From: Euclidia mi
Lineage: Eukaryota; Arthropoda; Insecta; Lepidoptera; Erebidae
Length of the DNA stretch: 64,000 nucleotides
Direction: 5' to 3'
Assembly: GCA_944739405.2 (NCBI GenBank)
Contig: OX123182.2
Coordinates: 58,469,183 to 58,533,182, forward strand
Of the stretch, positions 1 through 11,711 are shown piece by piece (positions within the stretch are counted from its first letter, which is position 1; every line of letters begins with the position of its first letter). The notes under the pieces were generated by a model that did not search any database, was not told the origin of the DNA, and saw only the letters and a program-made list of their open reading frames with translations. Both the position numbers and the translations under genes were made by a program.

Positions 1-1
1 A

Positions 2-567
2 AATGTTGACGAAGTCAAGCGATTTGTCGCGTTCGTTAATTATTACCGAAAATTCATTCCATTAAATAACTTATCTAAAAATGCGTAACATTTATATGGG
101 ACTGCGAGTGTCAAAACTCATTCGATTTATTAAAACAAAGCACTATTTCTCACCCCGTATTACAGTACCCTAATTTTTCGGAATCCAAACAGTTTATTTT
201 ACAAACAAATGCTTCAGGTCACGCTTTAGGCGCAGTTTTGTGTAATAACGATAGTCGGCCTGTGGCATACGCTAGTAGAAGTTTGAACAAAGCAGAGAAA
301 ATGTACCCGACCATAGAAAAAGAATTGCTTGCGATTGTTTGGGCAATAAAACATTTTAGACCTTATTTGTACAGCCGTAAGTTTAAAATTCAAACTGATT
401 ATAAGCCGCTTATATCTTTACTCACTATGCGGAATCCCTCAAGTAGATTAATGAAATTTAGGATAATTTTAGAAGAATACGATTTTACAGTAGAATACCT
501 AAAAGGAAAACATAATGCAGCTGCTGATGCATTGTCGCGCATATGCGTAACGTCTGATGATCTATAG
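2..567 (+). pseudogene. gypsy pol fragment: RT C-terminus and RNase H
   Basis: The first 90 bases encode the FVNYYRKFIP block that closes gypsy reverse transcriptases. From 208 the RNase H domain follows (LGAVL, then RPVAYASRSL, EKELLAIVWAIKHF, and the C-terminal HNAAADALSRI). The reading is broken between about 80 and 200 (a stop and a frame change), after which 238-567 is open. The usual TDHKPL motif reads TDYKPL. RNase H would remove the RNA strand during reverse transcription; this copy cannot make a full enzyme. Confidence 0.8.
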
Positions 568-769
568 AAAATGAATTGAAGTATCAGTATGAATGTAATG
601 ACGCGAGGTCAGAGGGCTAAACAAGCACAAGATGATAGTGTTATTCACGATAGTCAACCGATAACAGATAAGTTGAAAATTGTAGAAGTGCAGAGTAAGC
701 CTAAATATTAGACTGAATTACGTCTTATAAAAAATGACGAATACAAGCAAAATTAATGGGCTACGACTT

Positions 770-1802
770 TGTATTTTAAAATATGTAGAAAGAGTAAATA
801 ATAAGGATGATCAACGTGTAATAGTGAATGACTTCTACATTTTACCCACCAGCGGTCATGCGGAAATACGGCGAATGATCAGAAATATTAAAAAGTATTA
901 TTTTTGGCCAGGTATTGAAGCTGACGTGACAGCTCTGGTTATAAAATGTGACCAGAATTCAAAGAGAAAAACATTCATCACACTATACAAAAGAACCTAT
1001 GATTATAACCACTACAGCGCACTCAGTGTTTGAAAAAGTTTATTTGGATTTGGTAGGTACGCTGGAAAGAGATTATAACAACAACGTATACATATTGACT
1101 ATACAGTGTGAATTGACCAAATACATATATTAGGCATACCCGTTAACTTCTAAGCAAGCTACCACGGAGGTAGCTAGGAGTTTTGTTCATAACTTTATCC
1201 TTAGATACGGCATCCCGAAAGAAATTGCCACCGACAGGGGGACCGAGTTTGTATCGTCCACCATGAGGTAAGTAAACTATTGCAAATAAAACAGTTACAA
1301 TCAACAGCATATCGTCAGCAGTCTATTGGAGCATTGGAAAATTCTCTTAAGTTAGGTAAGTATTTAAGGACACAAACAGAAAAGCATACTGAGTCATGGA
1401 GTACTTGGCTTCCGTTCTGGTGTTTTTCCCATAATACATCTGTTCATAGTGCAACAAAATTTACCCCTTTTGAGCTAGTTTTTGGAAAAAAAATGTATTT
1501 TGCCATCAAATTTGAACTCAGGTAAAGTTGATCCAGTGTATTACTTTGATAGTTACCCTCTAGAATTGAAATACAGAATCCAAATGTCACAAAAAGAGGC
1601 ACGAGAAAACTTAATTAAAAGTAAAATAATGAGAAAAATTAAATATGATCGTAATGTTAACCCAGTATCATATAAAGCCAACGATTTAATTTTATTAAAA
1701 AATGAGACAGGTGATAAATGCCAAAGTATTTATTCAGGTCCATATATCGTTATTAAGGAAAGTTCACCTAATGTAGAGATTGTTAAGAATAATAAAAGTT
1801 AG
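770..1802 (+). pseudogene. gypsy integrase fragments
   Basis: Three frames are needed to follow the integrase. 780-960 holds an HHCC-like zinc finger (GHAEIRRMIRNIKKYYFWPG, ending in a single retained Cys). 1010-1130 gives the first catalytic Asp (YLDLVG). 1135-1265 reads the second Asp block EIATDRGTEFVS out of any long ORF. 1290-1480 carries GALENS with the catalytic Glu, and 1480-1802 the SGPYIV tail. Frameshifts near 960, 1130, 1265 and 1490 and a stop near 1131 show that it is a pseudogene. Confidence 0.8.
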
Positions 1803-2057
1803 TACATAAGAATAGGACCAAATTGTATACACCAGCTAGTTCTAATTATTCTGTAAACTAGATTGTTCTTATATGTTAGAAAACGATATACAACGTATAT
1901 TCTTTTTTTTAATTTGGGGTAATTACTTATTGCTTAGTAGCATTATATTACATTATACAATCATACTTAATGTGTATTTAACCATTTTTTAAAATGTAGA
2001 AACGAAAATAAAATAAATTTACATTTATTTTATTTTCCTTTTGGGGGGGAGGTGAGA

Positions 2058-2647
2058 TGTAGTATTTAACTATAGCTATGACGTACATGTAATCTCTATC
2101 TATGTAATCTCTAGTATAAAATATGTTACTCTATCCAAATATACTCAGTGTTTATCCAACATTCGTTCGTTTTAGTTATCCCTAATAATCTAGCCTTTGC
2201 ACACCCAACAAAGCATTATGAGTGACGAATGTCGTAAACCATCTTAACACTGTGACGTTGTAATCGTCTCGCTGGCCCCTGCCACTACTCCTGGCTGGCC
2301 GCTCCCCTCCCAGCGGCAAATAAATACCGCGGCATGGCAGCGATCGGCCCTTTTTACGGACTCGGACACCGCTGAAGATAAGTGCTCTTTCTCCTGGAGC
2401 ACCGAAGCTTCGTCAGTCTGCCTGCCTACCCTGCCCTGAGTCTTACCTCTTGCCACTATATAGCTACCGGGTTTATATTGTGTAACGCTTCCGAATATAA
2501 TATCTTGTAACCAACAAATATTATTTAATTTCTCTCCATTACACATATCTACTACGTAACACATTAGGCATGTAGGTACCCACACCTCATAAACGTTACA
2601 ACTCGAAAGTATTCAGTTACGCCGTTTACGACTCGAGCTTACTTTAC
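2058..2647 (+). repeat. gypsy 3' LTR
   Basis: The LTR starts directly after a purine run (TTGGGGGGGAGGTGAGA) with TGTAGTATT, as expected for an LTR primed from a polypurine tract. It contains a TATA/initiator pair (2115-2149) and an AATAAA at 2319-2324. The 5' LTR is outside the window, so the right boundary is a guess. Confidence 0.5.
2115..2149 (+). promoter_or_regulatory. TATA box plus arthropod initiator in the gypsy LTR
   Basis: TATAAA at 2115-2120 lies 32 bases upstream of the A in TCAGT (2145-2149), the usual spacing for a TATA/Inr core promoter; TCAGT is the arthropod initiator consensus. This would drive the genomic RNA of the element if still used. Confidence 0.5.
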
Positions 2648-2682
2648 AGTTGGGCATTGCACCCACGAAGGGCACGGCACGG

Positions 2683-2757
2683 TAAGAGATTTCTTACGAC
2701 AAAGAAAATATCACATAAAACCATAGTTTTAAGTGATATTTTCGCCGCCATCTCTTA
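2683..2757. repeat. short-loop palindrome
   Basis: An 18-base arm at 2704-2721 pairs with 2726-2743 (one mismatch) around a 4-base CATA loop. Outer 8-base arms TAAGAGAT (2683-2690) and ATCTCTTA (2750-2757) extend the fold. It lies just right of the presumed LTR end. Confidence 0.6.
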
Positions 2758-3004
2758 CTTTCAAATAAAATTGTTCGTATGCACTAGGTATATTGTGTAC
2801 TTCGTGTATATTATTATATCCGGTGATAGTAATTCAAATGATTTTCTGTTTAGGTCACTTAAATAGGTTTTTGGAGGGAATGACTTCTCGTTTGGTCCTA
2901 TCTAAGTTTGAAGTCAGTTTCCTTTTGTTATAAAAATAATTGTCTTGTTTCATCGTGTATTTTGACATTATGATCACAATTATGTTTTGTTTTCATTACA
3001 TAAT

Positions 3005-3172
3005 ATAAAACAAAGTCTGTCTTCTGTCTCTCTGTCCCTATGTATACGTAAATCTTAAAAACTACGCAACGGATCTTAATGCGGTTTTATTAAATAGAGA
3101 GAATGATTCAAGAGGAATGTTTATATTTATATAATTGACGCGGGCGAAGCCGTTGGAAACGTCTAGTATATT
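3005..3172 (+). repeat. interspersed repeat fragment (unclassified)
   Basis: The block containing ACTACGCAACGGAT and GACGCGGGCGAAGCCG resembles a widely dispersed insect repeat known to me only by this motif. No coding sequence. The family is not resolved. Confidence 0.35.
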
Positions 3173-3200
3173 ATTTATATTTTTTATTCTCATTTATTAC

Positions 3201-3425
3201 AGCGGTAGCCTATTATTGGAGATACCAACATAAGTACTGCTATGCCGAAGGTATCGGGTTCGAATCCACAGCGCGCACCACAGACTTTTTGAGGTTATGT
3301 ACATATATAATTTTTTTTTTATCGCTTGTCGCGTTAAGGCTGTTCCGGATGCCATAAAAATCTAAGATAGTTGTTTTTTTGGAAGTCAGTACCTCTGAAA
3401 AAACTAACGCTAGTCTGAACTCTAA
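3201..3425 (+). repeat. tRNA-derived SINE, family S2
   Basis: A pol III A box-like start (GCGGTAGCCTATTATTGG) is followed by a perfect B box GGTTCGAATCC at 3257-3267, then a body ending in GACACTAGTCTGAA-like sequence (here diverged). The same head and body recur at 24990-25360 (plus) and, head only, at 24800-24872 (minus). Confidence 0.65.
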
Positions 3426-4139
3426 ATCATGGATTTATCGTTATCCATTTATATTTTCAGACAAATCTGGTTCGACTAGTAATGTATTACATGAACATCT
3501 TCTTTCTTGTCAAAATCTTTGTCACAAATCATGAAATACCGTGTCGTATCGGCAATGGTACGGGGCCTTAAGGTATTCCATTTCAGAATATTATTTGATA
3601 ATTAGCGGTGGAATTACCATACGACCTTTCGGGTGTTTGTGTAGCATGTCATATAAAATGTTTATGGTATATTAAGAAGCGATTGCCTTCGAGTTTATTT
3701 ATGAGAATAACGCTTTTAATGAGAGAACTGCCCTGTGGTGTTCAGTTCGACAAACTCTTTTTAGATATGTGTCTGAATTTTTAGAAATAAGTTTGGTAAA
3801 TTTTGGTGAGATATGTGCCTTTTGTTGGTTGATGGTTCTTGGCTTCAACGCCAGGGCGCGCATCTCTGAATGTTCATGCTGTGTGCGTATATAATTGGTA
3901 ACTGTCGCATCCTAAGCTTGCAGGCAAACATCGTGAGGTAATCTGCATATCTGAGGAGTTCTCCATAATGTCATCGAAAGACATGTAAAGTCTGCCAACC
4001 CAGTGGCAGAACTTATTTGGAGGATGGCCCAACCCTCCTCATAGTAAAAGGAAGTGGGAGAGTTTCCAGATAACAAAATTTACAACTTCAAAGGATACGT
4101 TTCTTTCCTTTTTTCGCCACAATGGAAATGGAGGCATAG
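3426..4139. other. no gene seen
   Basis: AT-rich sequence with stops in all frames. I see no RNA gene and no repeat I can name. Confidence 0.5.
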
Positions 4140-4152
4140 AACTTGCGAAGTA

Positions 4153-4400
4153 CATACATAGTCTCACGCCTATATACCCAAAGAAGTAGCCTGAGGTATA
4201 TTGCTACACCCACTTTTCGCCAGATTTATTTTAGTTCCACGTAATAGGGGGCGAGCCTATTGCCGTACCGGGCACATTACCAGACTACGAGCTGTTACTG
4301 AGAATTTCCTAACGGAAAAACCCAATACCACTTTGCGACCCGGGGATTGAACCCGAGACCTCCTAATCCCACGTGCACATTTATGCCGCGAGACCAACGA
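4153..4400 (-). repeat. tRNA-headed SINE, family S3, with target duplication
   Basis: The insertion is bracketed by a 13-base direct repeat AACTTGCGAAGTA (4140-4152 and 4401-4413). Read on the minus strand, it starts with a tRNA-like head (A box in TTGGTCTCGCGGC, B box GGGTTCAATCC) and ends in a body with GGCAATAGGCTCGCC, CACCTATTACGTGG-like and CGCGTGAG-like blocks and a CTATGTATG tail. The body is shared with the copies at 21498-21723 and 49585-49830, which have a different head. Confidence 0.75.
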
Positions 4401-4479
4401 AACTTGCGAAGTAATTATTAGATACTTTTTTTACTGAATGCTTATAATAAATTATTTTATTTGGCATACAGGTCATGGT

Positions 4480-4616
4480 GAATCCAGCAAATCCATGGGG
4501 AGGATAGGGAGGGCGGCAACCTGGCAACACCGCATCTCCTCTTCCTCTGCGGCCCCACGTGTGCCACGGCCGGCCCCCAAGTGGCCACTTAAACCACTAC
4601 GCCAACCGTGCAATCA
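4480..4616. repeat. composite of two repeat fragments
   Basis: 4510-4556 matches part of the GC-rich LINE leader/retroposon seen at 62930-62970 (CACCGCATCTCCTCTTCC, then GCGGCCCCAC). 4576-4612 is a minus-strand head of SINE family S1 (GGTTTAAGTGGCCACTT on the minus strand). Confidence 0.45.
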
Positions 4617-4619
4617 ATG

Positions 4620-5285
4620 ATTACAAGAAAACAGTGATAACAGAGCTATATCAATCTATTTCGCAGATTGAACAAACTGTAAAATAGTTTCTTTATTTCA
4701 ATTAAATCAGCCCAATAAGCCACGAACGAGGCCTTTCCTTGACCGTAAATAACTACTAAACAGTACTACAACGATCACATGGGATAAAGAACCTGGTTTT
4801 ATTGCGCATTATTTACGTACATTACTGAGCTGTTTTTTTTACTTTGTCACATAGTTTCGTTGAAAACAATCTTTGTTATTATGTTATCACATTCTCACAT
4901 AAGTACATATACATAATGATGCTACTTTAAAGTTGTTCATAGAATTTACGTTTATTTTTTATTGTTTGCTTTGCAAGCAACATTATTGTCTGCGACAAGA
5001 CTTATTCCTTAGTTCATACGGTTCTACATTCTTAAACTTGGTTTACTACTAAATTATGATTGTGGTACACAGTGGTACATCTTGCTATAAATGTGTTTAA
5101 ATAGTATTTCTCACTTGACTACTTAAAAAGTAAAACAAGTTTTAGAACGTAATTTGTGGACAGTGTTAATTGTTAATTACTTCACATTCATCATAATTAC
5201 ATTGGTGAATATTTATTGCCACAACGAACATTGTAAATAATGTTACCGAATTAAACTGAATTCTGTAGAACTATGTAGTTTTAAA
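4620..5285. other. no gene seen
   Basis: AT-rich, no ORF or repeat recognised. Confidence 0.5.
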
Positions 5286-5289
5286 TAAG

Positions 5290-5502
5290 ACTAGAGGACG
5301 CCCGCAGCTACGCTTGCAGTTTTTTTTTAATTTAACTCATTCTGCCCGATCCGGTGGGAATTTCAGGAAATCCCTTCTTAGTGCACCTCTACGATCCCCA
5401 TGAAACATACATGCCAAATTTCAGCTTCCTTCGCCTTATAGTTTTAGCTGTAGCTTGTCTGTCATTCAGTCAGTAACACAAGGATTTTATATATACAGAT
5501 AG
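5290..5502 (+). repeat. interspersed repeat, LINE 3'-tail type (family T)
   Basis: It starts CGCCCGCAGCTACGC and ends CAGTCAGTAACACAAGG followed by TTTATATATACAGAT. Copies with the same start, order and ending lie at 10529-10705 and, split by a MITE, at 58902-60021. The terminal short tandem-like TATATATACAGAT suggests a non-LTR retrotransposon 3' end, but no coding part is attached. Confidence 0.55.
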
Positions 5503-5505
5503 TAG

Positions 5506-8500
5506 GGATATGAAAGGGCTCTGATTACAGGCACCATAAAATGGCTCAAACTGGCTTAACGTACCAGGGAAAGAGGGCTCTTTGATGGCTACGTGACGAA
5601 AATTTGCGATGGGGAAATTGTAAAAGAACAAAAATAAATCTTTAATGTGTGCAAGTCAAACTTTGTAAATTTATCTTTCATATGATAAATATTTGAATAT
5701 TTTGACTTATATTCGCTAGCAACACGTAAATGCATGAATTCCAACAAAAAATATATATATAATCAAAATTGGTTTGTTTCAGATAATTATGCTTAACGCA
5801 TTCGTAGGTCCATTGCAATACAAGGCTGCATGTGGTGATCGAATCCTCAAATCATTTCTAGTATATTAATATTCTAAACCTCTACCGAGGCTTACAGGAC
5901 CTTTACATAAGGATTAACGTCGTCGAGAGTAGATCTCTGTCAATTATGCAACGCATGGAGATCAAATGCACTACCCATGCCTCGCATATTCATATCCCAC
6001 CTGCACGTGTTATGTTTCCAGACCAGGCTTATTCACAGATTATCATTACCAATTCTATTGAAAAATATTCGGTTAGTACTAGAAATAGTTCGCACAATGC
6101 ATTAATGGTGACCACAAATAGCACGCTAATGAAAGTCTCACTGCTTCCATTTTCTCCTGTTCTAACATAGATCACGTTGAAATAAAACCTAGGAGTGCAT
6201 TCACCGCAATGTTTGCAATGTTGAGCGCCAGAAAACTAGCGAAATTTCTCAGTTTCTACAAAATAGTTTAAAATGTTAAGCGATTTCTATTTTCTCTTTC
6301 AAACATTAACACGCCGATATAAGAACTAAATGAGTTTCAGAAACATATATTATAGTAAATTGTAGCGACTAGAAAACTTAGCAGTTACTCATCTCTAATG
6401 TCTTGGAAAAGAAAAAATATACTTAAAAGTTTTTCAACGTGTTAAATGATATGTGATATGTTCTAAACATTGGCAGAATTATTAAGATAGGTAAGTACGT
6501 TGAGTTTCTCTATGGGCTGAGCTTTCGGTACACAGGTATGTATACTGGCAGAGCTGAATAATTGTCCCCGAGTAAATGCTTACTTCAAGCACCTACTAAA
6601 CATTTTATTCAACAAACTTGTACCGAGTTGAACAACTTACCTTGTAACATGAGCATTTAGTACTCTCGACTAATTCCTGATTACATATGCCGCCATGTCG
6701 CGAGCGTCTTACATTACACACGCAAATATCATGCGCAAACGCACACATCTAACTAATGTTTAACAGCTTTACATACTTACAGCTGAGTCCCTGTTTTGAA
6801 TGAAACCGTCTTTAATTATGTGCTTTGAAATACATCAAAATAATGCGTTTGCTATTTCAAACTGAGTTGTACAGAGACGTACATATTTTTTGGATGTGTA
6901 TTGCGAACTGCAAAGATATACAAATTGATTATTTGCCCCTCAAAGCATTTTGGCCACCGTCGAGGCATCTCAGGACACCCGTAGAAGTATTTTGGCCACT
7001 TTCGAGGCTGGGCTTTCAAGCTAAGTACGGCGCGTAATATTTTCGTGGAAAAAATGGTGATATTTCTATTTATTAAATTAATATTGTATATTAAAAGACG
7101 CGTAATTAAATAAGCTTTCGAATGATATTAATTAACACCAAATAATATACTTGAAGCCCACGCAAGAGCGGTATAAAGCGCGCCCGGTATAATATTTTCC
7201 CGCCATTTTCGAGCGCGCTATTATATTTCTAACATATTCATATTTCTCGTCGTTTTTTATTAGAGGAGGTATATAAGTATTGTACATGGTTAGAAAGGTA
7301 ATTTAATTTACTTTCAGAGATAATAAATATAATGGAAAGAAACATTTTAATTTTAAACATAAAAAACATAAAATATAAATGATTGTTAATTGTCGCCAAT
7401 TTTCGTATTTTTTTTTTTTAACATATTTTTTTGTTATATATCTGATTCAAACCTAGATAAGTTTCTTTTCAACTAGATTACCAATTTAAAAAACCATATC
7501 TGATAAGATTCCGATAAAAATTATTCTTACTGGACTTTGCACAATTGTTTACTTTTGCCCGCAAAAAATAACCGCCATACCCGCCAAAATTTTCGAAAGC
7601 CTATAATTATAGGAGTATTATATATCACATGATAAACCTATCTATGAATTATTGTTTTATTATGAGTATATAAATAAACCTATTTATATACTCATAATAA
7701 AACAAAAATTCATATTATTATATATATATATATTCATTCATGTAACGATATCTATATATTTTCATTCCATAAAAAATAAATGCCGTTGTTTCGGTAATTG
7801 AATGAATATAGCCTCTTGAATTAAATTATTACACAATATTTGTTTATTTTTTTGCTGTTATTTTATAACTAATTAGTCCATTCACAATTAAAACATAAAA
7901 ATATCAAATATAATTATATTATTTGTTTACAATGATGTTTTGAATCCATAATTACGCCCCGCGCGCAACATGCTAAGACAGTGAAATATACAAAAATTTC
8001 AAATGCTGACATTTAAATAATTTTCTAAGCAAGCATTGCTTTAATTTTATATTTTTGTAAAGCGTATACCACCAGGTATACAAAATAATAAAAGGAAGCA
8101 ATTTATAACCCATATTGTTATCATGACCAACAAAAATTGCGAGTAGGTCATCGATAGACGACATTGTTTACAATAGGATCAAGTTCGGCGGGTTGCATAA
8201 ACTAAACATTCCGTCATTCAGTCACCATTCAAACATTACTACAAAGCTTATTTAATCTACTTTCATAAAAACATAATTTCAAATATCAATACCCGAGTGA
8301 CGAGTCGTAAGTTTAGGTTTAAGGTAGCACGGCAAGTGGCCTTGCTTCGCGGGTGGTCAGACAACGGCCGCGTGATGCTTCAGCGATAAATGTCAAATTA
8401 AAGCGGTACCTTGAGCGGTTAGATGGACGTTTTAGGAGTTACGTAGGTCTGAATATTTATAAATTCCTGAACCTAAGTGAAATGAGGGTTTTTACACTAC

Positions 8501-8860
8501 ATCAGATAGGTACGTCAACTATTTGGACGGTGAAGTTTTCGATGTTAAATGCTTTAAAGAAAGTCAATTCAATTTAATAGGCAATAACAAAAACAAATAG
8601 GTACATCAGAATAATTTAAAAATAAACGTTGGCATCGTGCCATATGGCTTTCTTACAGTTAACTTTTCAACACTGCACAGAAGAATAAAGCAGTTGCATT
8701 GCACGAAAATTACATTTCATAAGAAAAGCATGTTAAAGTTTCCTTTTTAAGAAGATATCAGGAGTGGTTGATATTTACTTCAACTTGGCAGTGTTTTCTT
8801 TCATAAAGAAAACTCCCAACTATATAATTAATCCTGTATCATAGAACTTCACAATCATTC
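5506..8860. other. 3.3 kb without a recognisable gene
   Basis: Very AT-rich with short ORFs only, none with a motif I know. One perfect palindrome is inside (7652-7705). Two CG-rich islands in otherwise AT-rich DNA (7150-7215, 7555-7590, with GCGCGCCCGG and CCCGCCATTTTCG-type words) are unexplained. Confidence 0.5.
7652..7705. repeat. perfect 25-bp palindrome, 4-base loop
   Basis: Arm 7652-7676 is the exact reverse complement of 7681-7705; the loop is AACC (7677-7680). It is AT-rich and could extrude as a cruciform. Confidence 0.9.
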
Positions 8861-8864
8861 AACC

Positions 8865-8995
8865 AACAGACACATGGAACACACGGCACAACAAATTTTT
8901 GATCATTGAAAATGTAGTCCCGTGTGAGGATTGCACTCAGATCACTTAGCGCAGTGACAAGTGGCGAGTCGACTAAGCCACAGCGCCGAGCAGTC
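8865..8995 (-). repeat. SINE family S1, head and part of body
   Basis: On the minus strand it reads GCTGTGGCTTAGTCGACTCG, then a degenerate B box (GTGCAATCCTCACACG), then body sequence like the full copy at 28974-29192. Confidence 0.5.
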
Positions 8996-10528
8996 AAGCT
9001 ATCAAAGCTCTAGAAAATACTTTGTACGAAGAGCATACGTAGGACGTTCTGCCGTAATAAATGTTTAAGCATAAAGCGGTTTAATTAATGAGAGTACTGA
9101 TCCTATAAATTGTGGTCCTGTGTACTATTAACCGATGTAGTTATCTTCAGTCCAGTGAATGTTGTTTTTGGTACAATTTCCCGGGCCCCTTGTTACGAAT
9201 CGAAAAAATTGATTTTGTTGAATTTTGACTGACATACTAGCAGCTATCAATGTTCGCAGTTTTGTTGGTTAGATCACTATATATTACTACGAGTTGTAGT
9301 TCTGAATTCGATTATTCGTGTAGTTGTTTAACTTTTAGACCACCAGAGTGATGTATAGGTGACAACCAACCGTGTGCCTAGAACGATATGCGTTGATGAC
9401 ATTTCGATTGAGACTCAGGCTGGCACAAGGTCAAATGTTTTTCATAGACGGCTCAGGTGTCGATTACGCCTTAGGAGCAGTGCTGTTTTAGAAGTATAAT
9501 AGAATCGTATAATAAATACGTTGATACAGAAGATTTATTTACATTTTTCTATGAAAGAATTGGCTTTACTTTAGAAAAAATCTTTCAAATATATTTGAAA
9601 CACAGTGGACCTCTCGAGATATACATTAAGATTTGTGCCGCATATAGCACTCAAACCAAAATATATTCTGACTAAAAAACTCTTTCATCGTTAAGCATTC
9701 TGCTGAATCTGAGTATTTATTTCACTCGCCTGTGACCAGATTATATATAAGGGTGAAGTGTGTTATGAGCCAAAACGGTTTATTTCAGTCCAGACGGTCA
9801 TGTGGAACCGAGGTTAATGACTAGTTTATTTAATTACATTGGCCTACGAACAATATACGTTACACTACATTGCTATGAAAAATGAATGAAACACTTGAAA
9901 CGAACGTTCATAATGAATGGTGTATTATATGAGGCACAGCAATTACATTTAACTACGATGCCGCGTAACCGCTACGCCGTAATCATATGTAGCATGCGTA
10001 GCAGATGCGGAAGAAATGTGAAGCCGTATAGCTTACATAACATGTAGCAAATTGGAGCCGCGTACCGCGGAATCATTCCGTTGAAATGTTTGCACTAACA
10101 CAACCTCAATTCGTTGAAACATAGAAGCCGAATGTACTTGTAAACGTTGCTAGCTGTTTCTAGTTGAGGTAACTCGATTAAATTTTAGATTAAACTTGAA
10201 TTATGAAGTTGATGGAATTTCGCTTTATGAATCAGCGAATAATAAACATAATTTAATTACCAATTTCTCTTTTCAATGCTAAGATTTTAGTTCATCGGAG
10301 AGAGATAACCTTTCTTTGTTATTGGCATACAGACTCAGTAATGGTAAAACAACACCCAGATTCAGAACTTAGCATGTTAGTCATAATTAATAGAAATACA
10401 ATGTGTGTGCATCGTACACACGGTCTCTGGGCAATCAATCAGAGTAATCAACAATTAGATCAACAAGCCTATCAAAGTGGTTTTGGCGTCTCAAAGTATG
10501 TTAAAATGGTCTAGGAAGTATATTTCAA
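8996..10528. other. no gene; possible trace of a gypsy RNase H
   Basis: 9437-9490 reads FIDGSGVDYALGAVLF on the plus strand, resembling the start of gypsy RNase H, but the following sequence does not continue the domain convincingly. Otherwise nothing is recognised. Confidence 0.3.
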
Positions 10529-10705
10529 ACTAGAGAATGCCCGCAGCTACGCCCGATTTTTTTTTTTTTTTTTTCTGTCTGATCCCTTCGTTATTTCGGG
10601 AAGTCCCTCCTTAGTGCGCCCCTACGCCAATTCTTGTGTCCAATAGCTTACGCTGTGGGTTGTCCGTAAGTCAGTCAGTAATGCAAGAACTTTATATATA
10701 CAGAT
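10529..10705 (+). repeat. interspersed repeat family T, second copy
   Basis: It has the same start (GCCCGCAGCTACGCCCG), middle (GGGAAGTCCCTCCTTAGTGC) and end (TTTATATATACAGAT) as 5290-5502, with an internal T-run replacing part of the body. Confidence 0.55.
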
Positions 10706-10984
10706 GAAGCTTTCAAAGTTCATGCTAATAATTTACATCACATGTGGCAATAACAATGAGTCATTGCGAATTATGTCGCCATTCTCACTCAAAAAACACG
10801 CAGTTGAAATGGGCCATTGTAAAAATATGTGTAAAAATTACTTATGAGCAAAGTTCGCAAGTTGATTGTTTGATCGGTAATAACTTTACACGTAGCTATC
10901 AGACATGACGTATTCTTTTCAGACCAACATATGGTGAGAAAAATTGCATCTATAGCTTAGTAGTACTTAAAACTGCGCCGAGTT

Positions 10985-11165
10985 TGATTTTATTCATGTG
11001 AGACAAAGCTTTGTATGATCCACAAATTGTTGTACTGAGTTTGGGTGTACTTTCTGTCCATTTATCAAAAATTATATTATGTGTGTAAAGCTCACCGCGG
11101 ATAGGCATATTAATTCAGAATGGACATTAATTTGGCTTTAGCCAGGATTAGTGGCTAAAAATGTA
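10985..11165 (+). repeat. SINE family S1, 5'-truncated
   Basis: It matches the body that follows the tRNA head in 28974-29192 (GAGACAAAGCTTTGTATGATC, ACAAATTGTTGT, GTTTGGGTGT, then GTAAAGCTCACCGCG), without A or B box. Confidence 0.5.
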
Positions 11166-11280
11166 ACTAAGAACTAACTGCTAACTGGCCGCGCCTACCC
11201 GTAAGTGTTAATGTAATCATCATAGACTATTAAGTACTGATAGTGGTTAACAACACTACTTGTGTAAAAAAGAACGTTGT

Positions 11281-11541
11281 TGTTGGGAACGCGGCTGACG
11301 TTGATAGCTGATGCTAAATTAAAGACTTCGATAACTCTTTAGACGTTTATTGCTATTAAAACTGTTACTAAGTATGCTAGGGAATGTAAAAATGCTAATG
11401 GATGATAAATGCTTTGCTAATAAGTACGAATGCACGCGGTTTGCTGTCCGAATATGCACTGATGTGGCCGCTCATACAATGCGGCCGTATTACGTTGCTA
11501 GATCAGCAAAACGTGGTCGATTGCAAGTATTGCATCGAACA
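11281..11541 (-). repeat. BEL-1 3' LTR
   Basis: It runs TGTTCGATGC...CCCAACA on the minus strand. The polyadenylation signal AATAAA lies at 11351-11346. The left flank carries GTTGT, matching the right flank of the element. Confidence 0.93.
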
Positions 11542-11711
11542 TGCTCCCGAGGGGAGAAGATGAGATGAGTAAATGGACGAGTATAAACGGTGACAAAGTT
11601 ACGTGATTATGAACTATGCTAATGTTTGTTAGAACAACGCTAGATGATCAATGATTTACATGATGAAGGAGCATTAAATTCTTAAAAACTAGTTCAAAAA
11701 CAAATCTGAAC

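Larger units (their letters stand above)
1..2647 (+). mobile_element. Ty3/gypsy LTR retrotransposon, 3' half, degenerate
   Basis: The element enters from the left edge of the window. In order it shows the end of reverse transcriptase, RNase H, integrase zinc finger, integrase core, a GPY/F-type chromodomain-like tail, a non-coding stretch, a polypurine tract (2041-2052, G-rich) and a 3' LTR. Coding pieces lie in several frames, so the copy is dead. The order RT-RNase H-IN is diagnostic of Ty3/gypsy. No envelope frame is visible between the integrase end near 1802 and the LTR. The right end of the LTR is placed at TTTACA (2647) only because the LTR appears to start with TG; the true end and any target duplication are uncertain. 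Confidence 0.8.

Noticed and set aside
2244..2585. 113-codon minus-strand ORF in the gypsy LTR
   Set aside because: It lies within the LTR and has no recognisable domain; chance ORF in a GC-richer patch.
7652..7705. microRNA precursor
   Set aside because: The palindrome is perfect with a 4-base loop and 25-bp arms, too short and too regular for a typical miRNA hairpin; it fits better with the other fold-back scars.
9430..9720. Gypsy RNase H relic
   Set aside because: Only one motif (YALGAVLF-like) fits and downstream motifs are missing, so it is noted but not called as an element.
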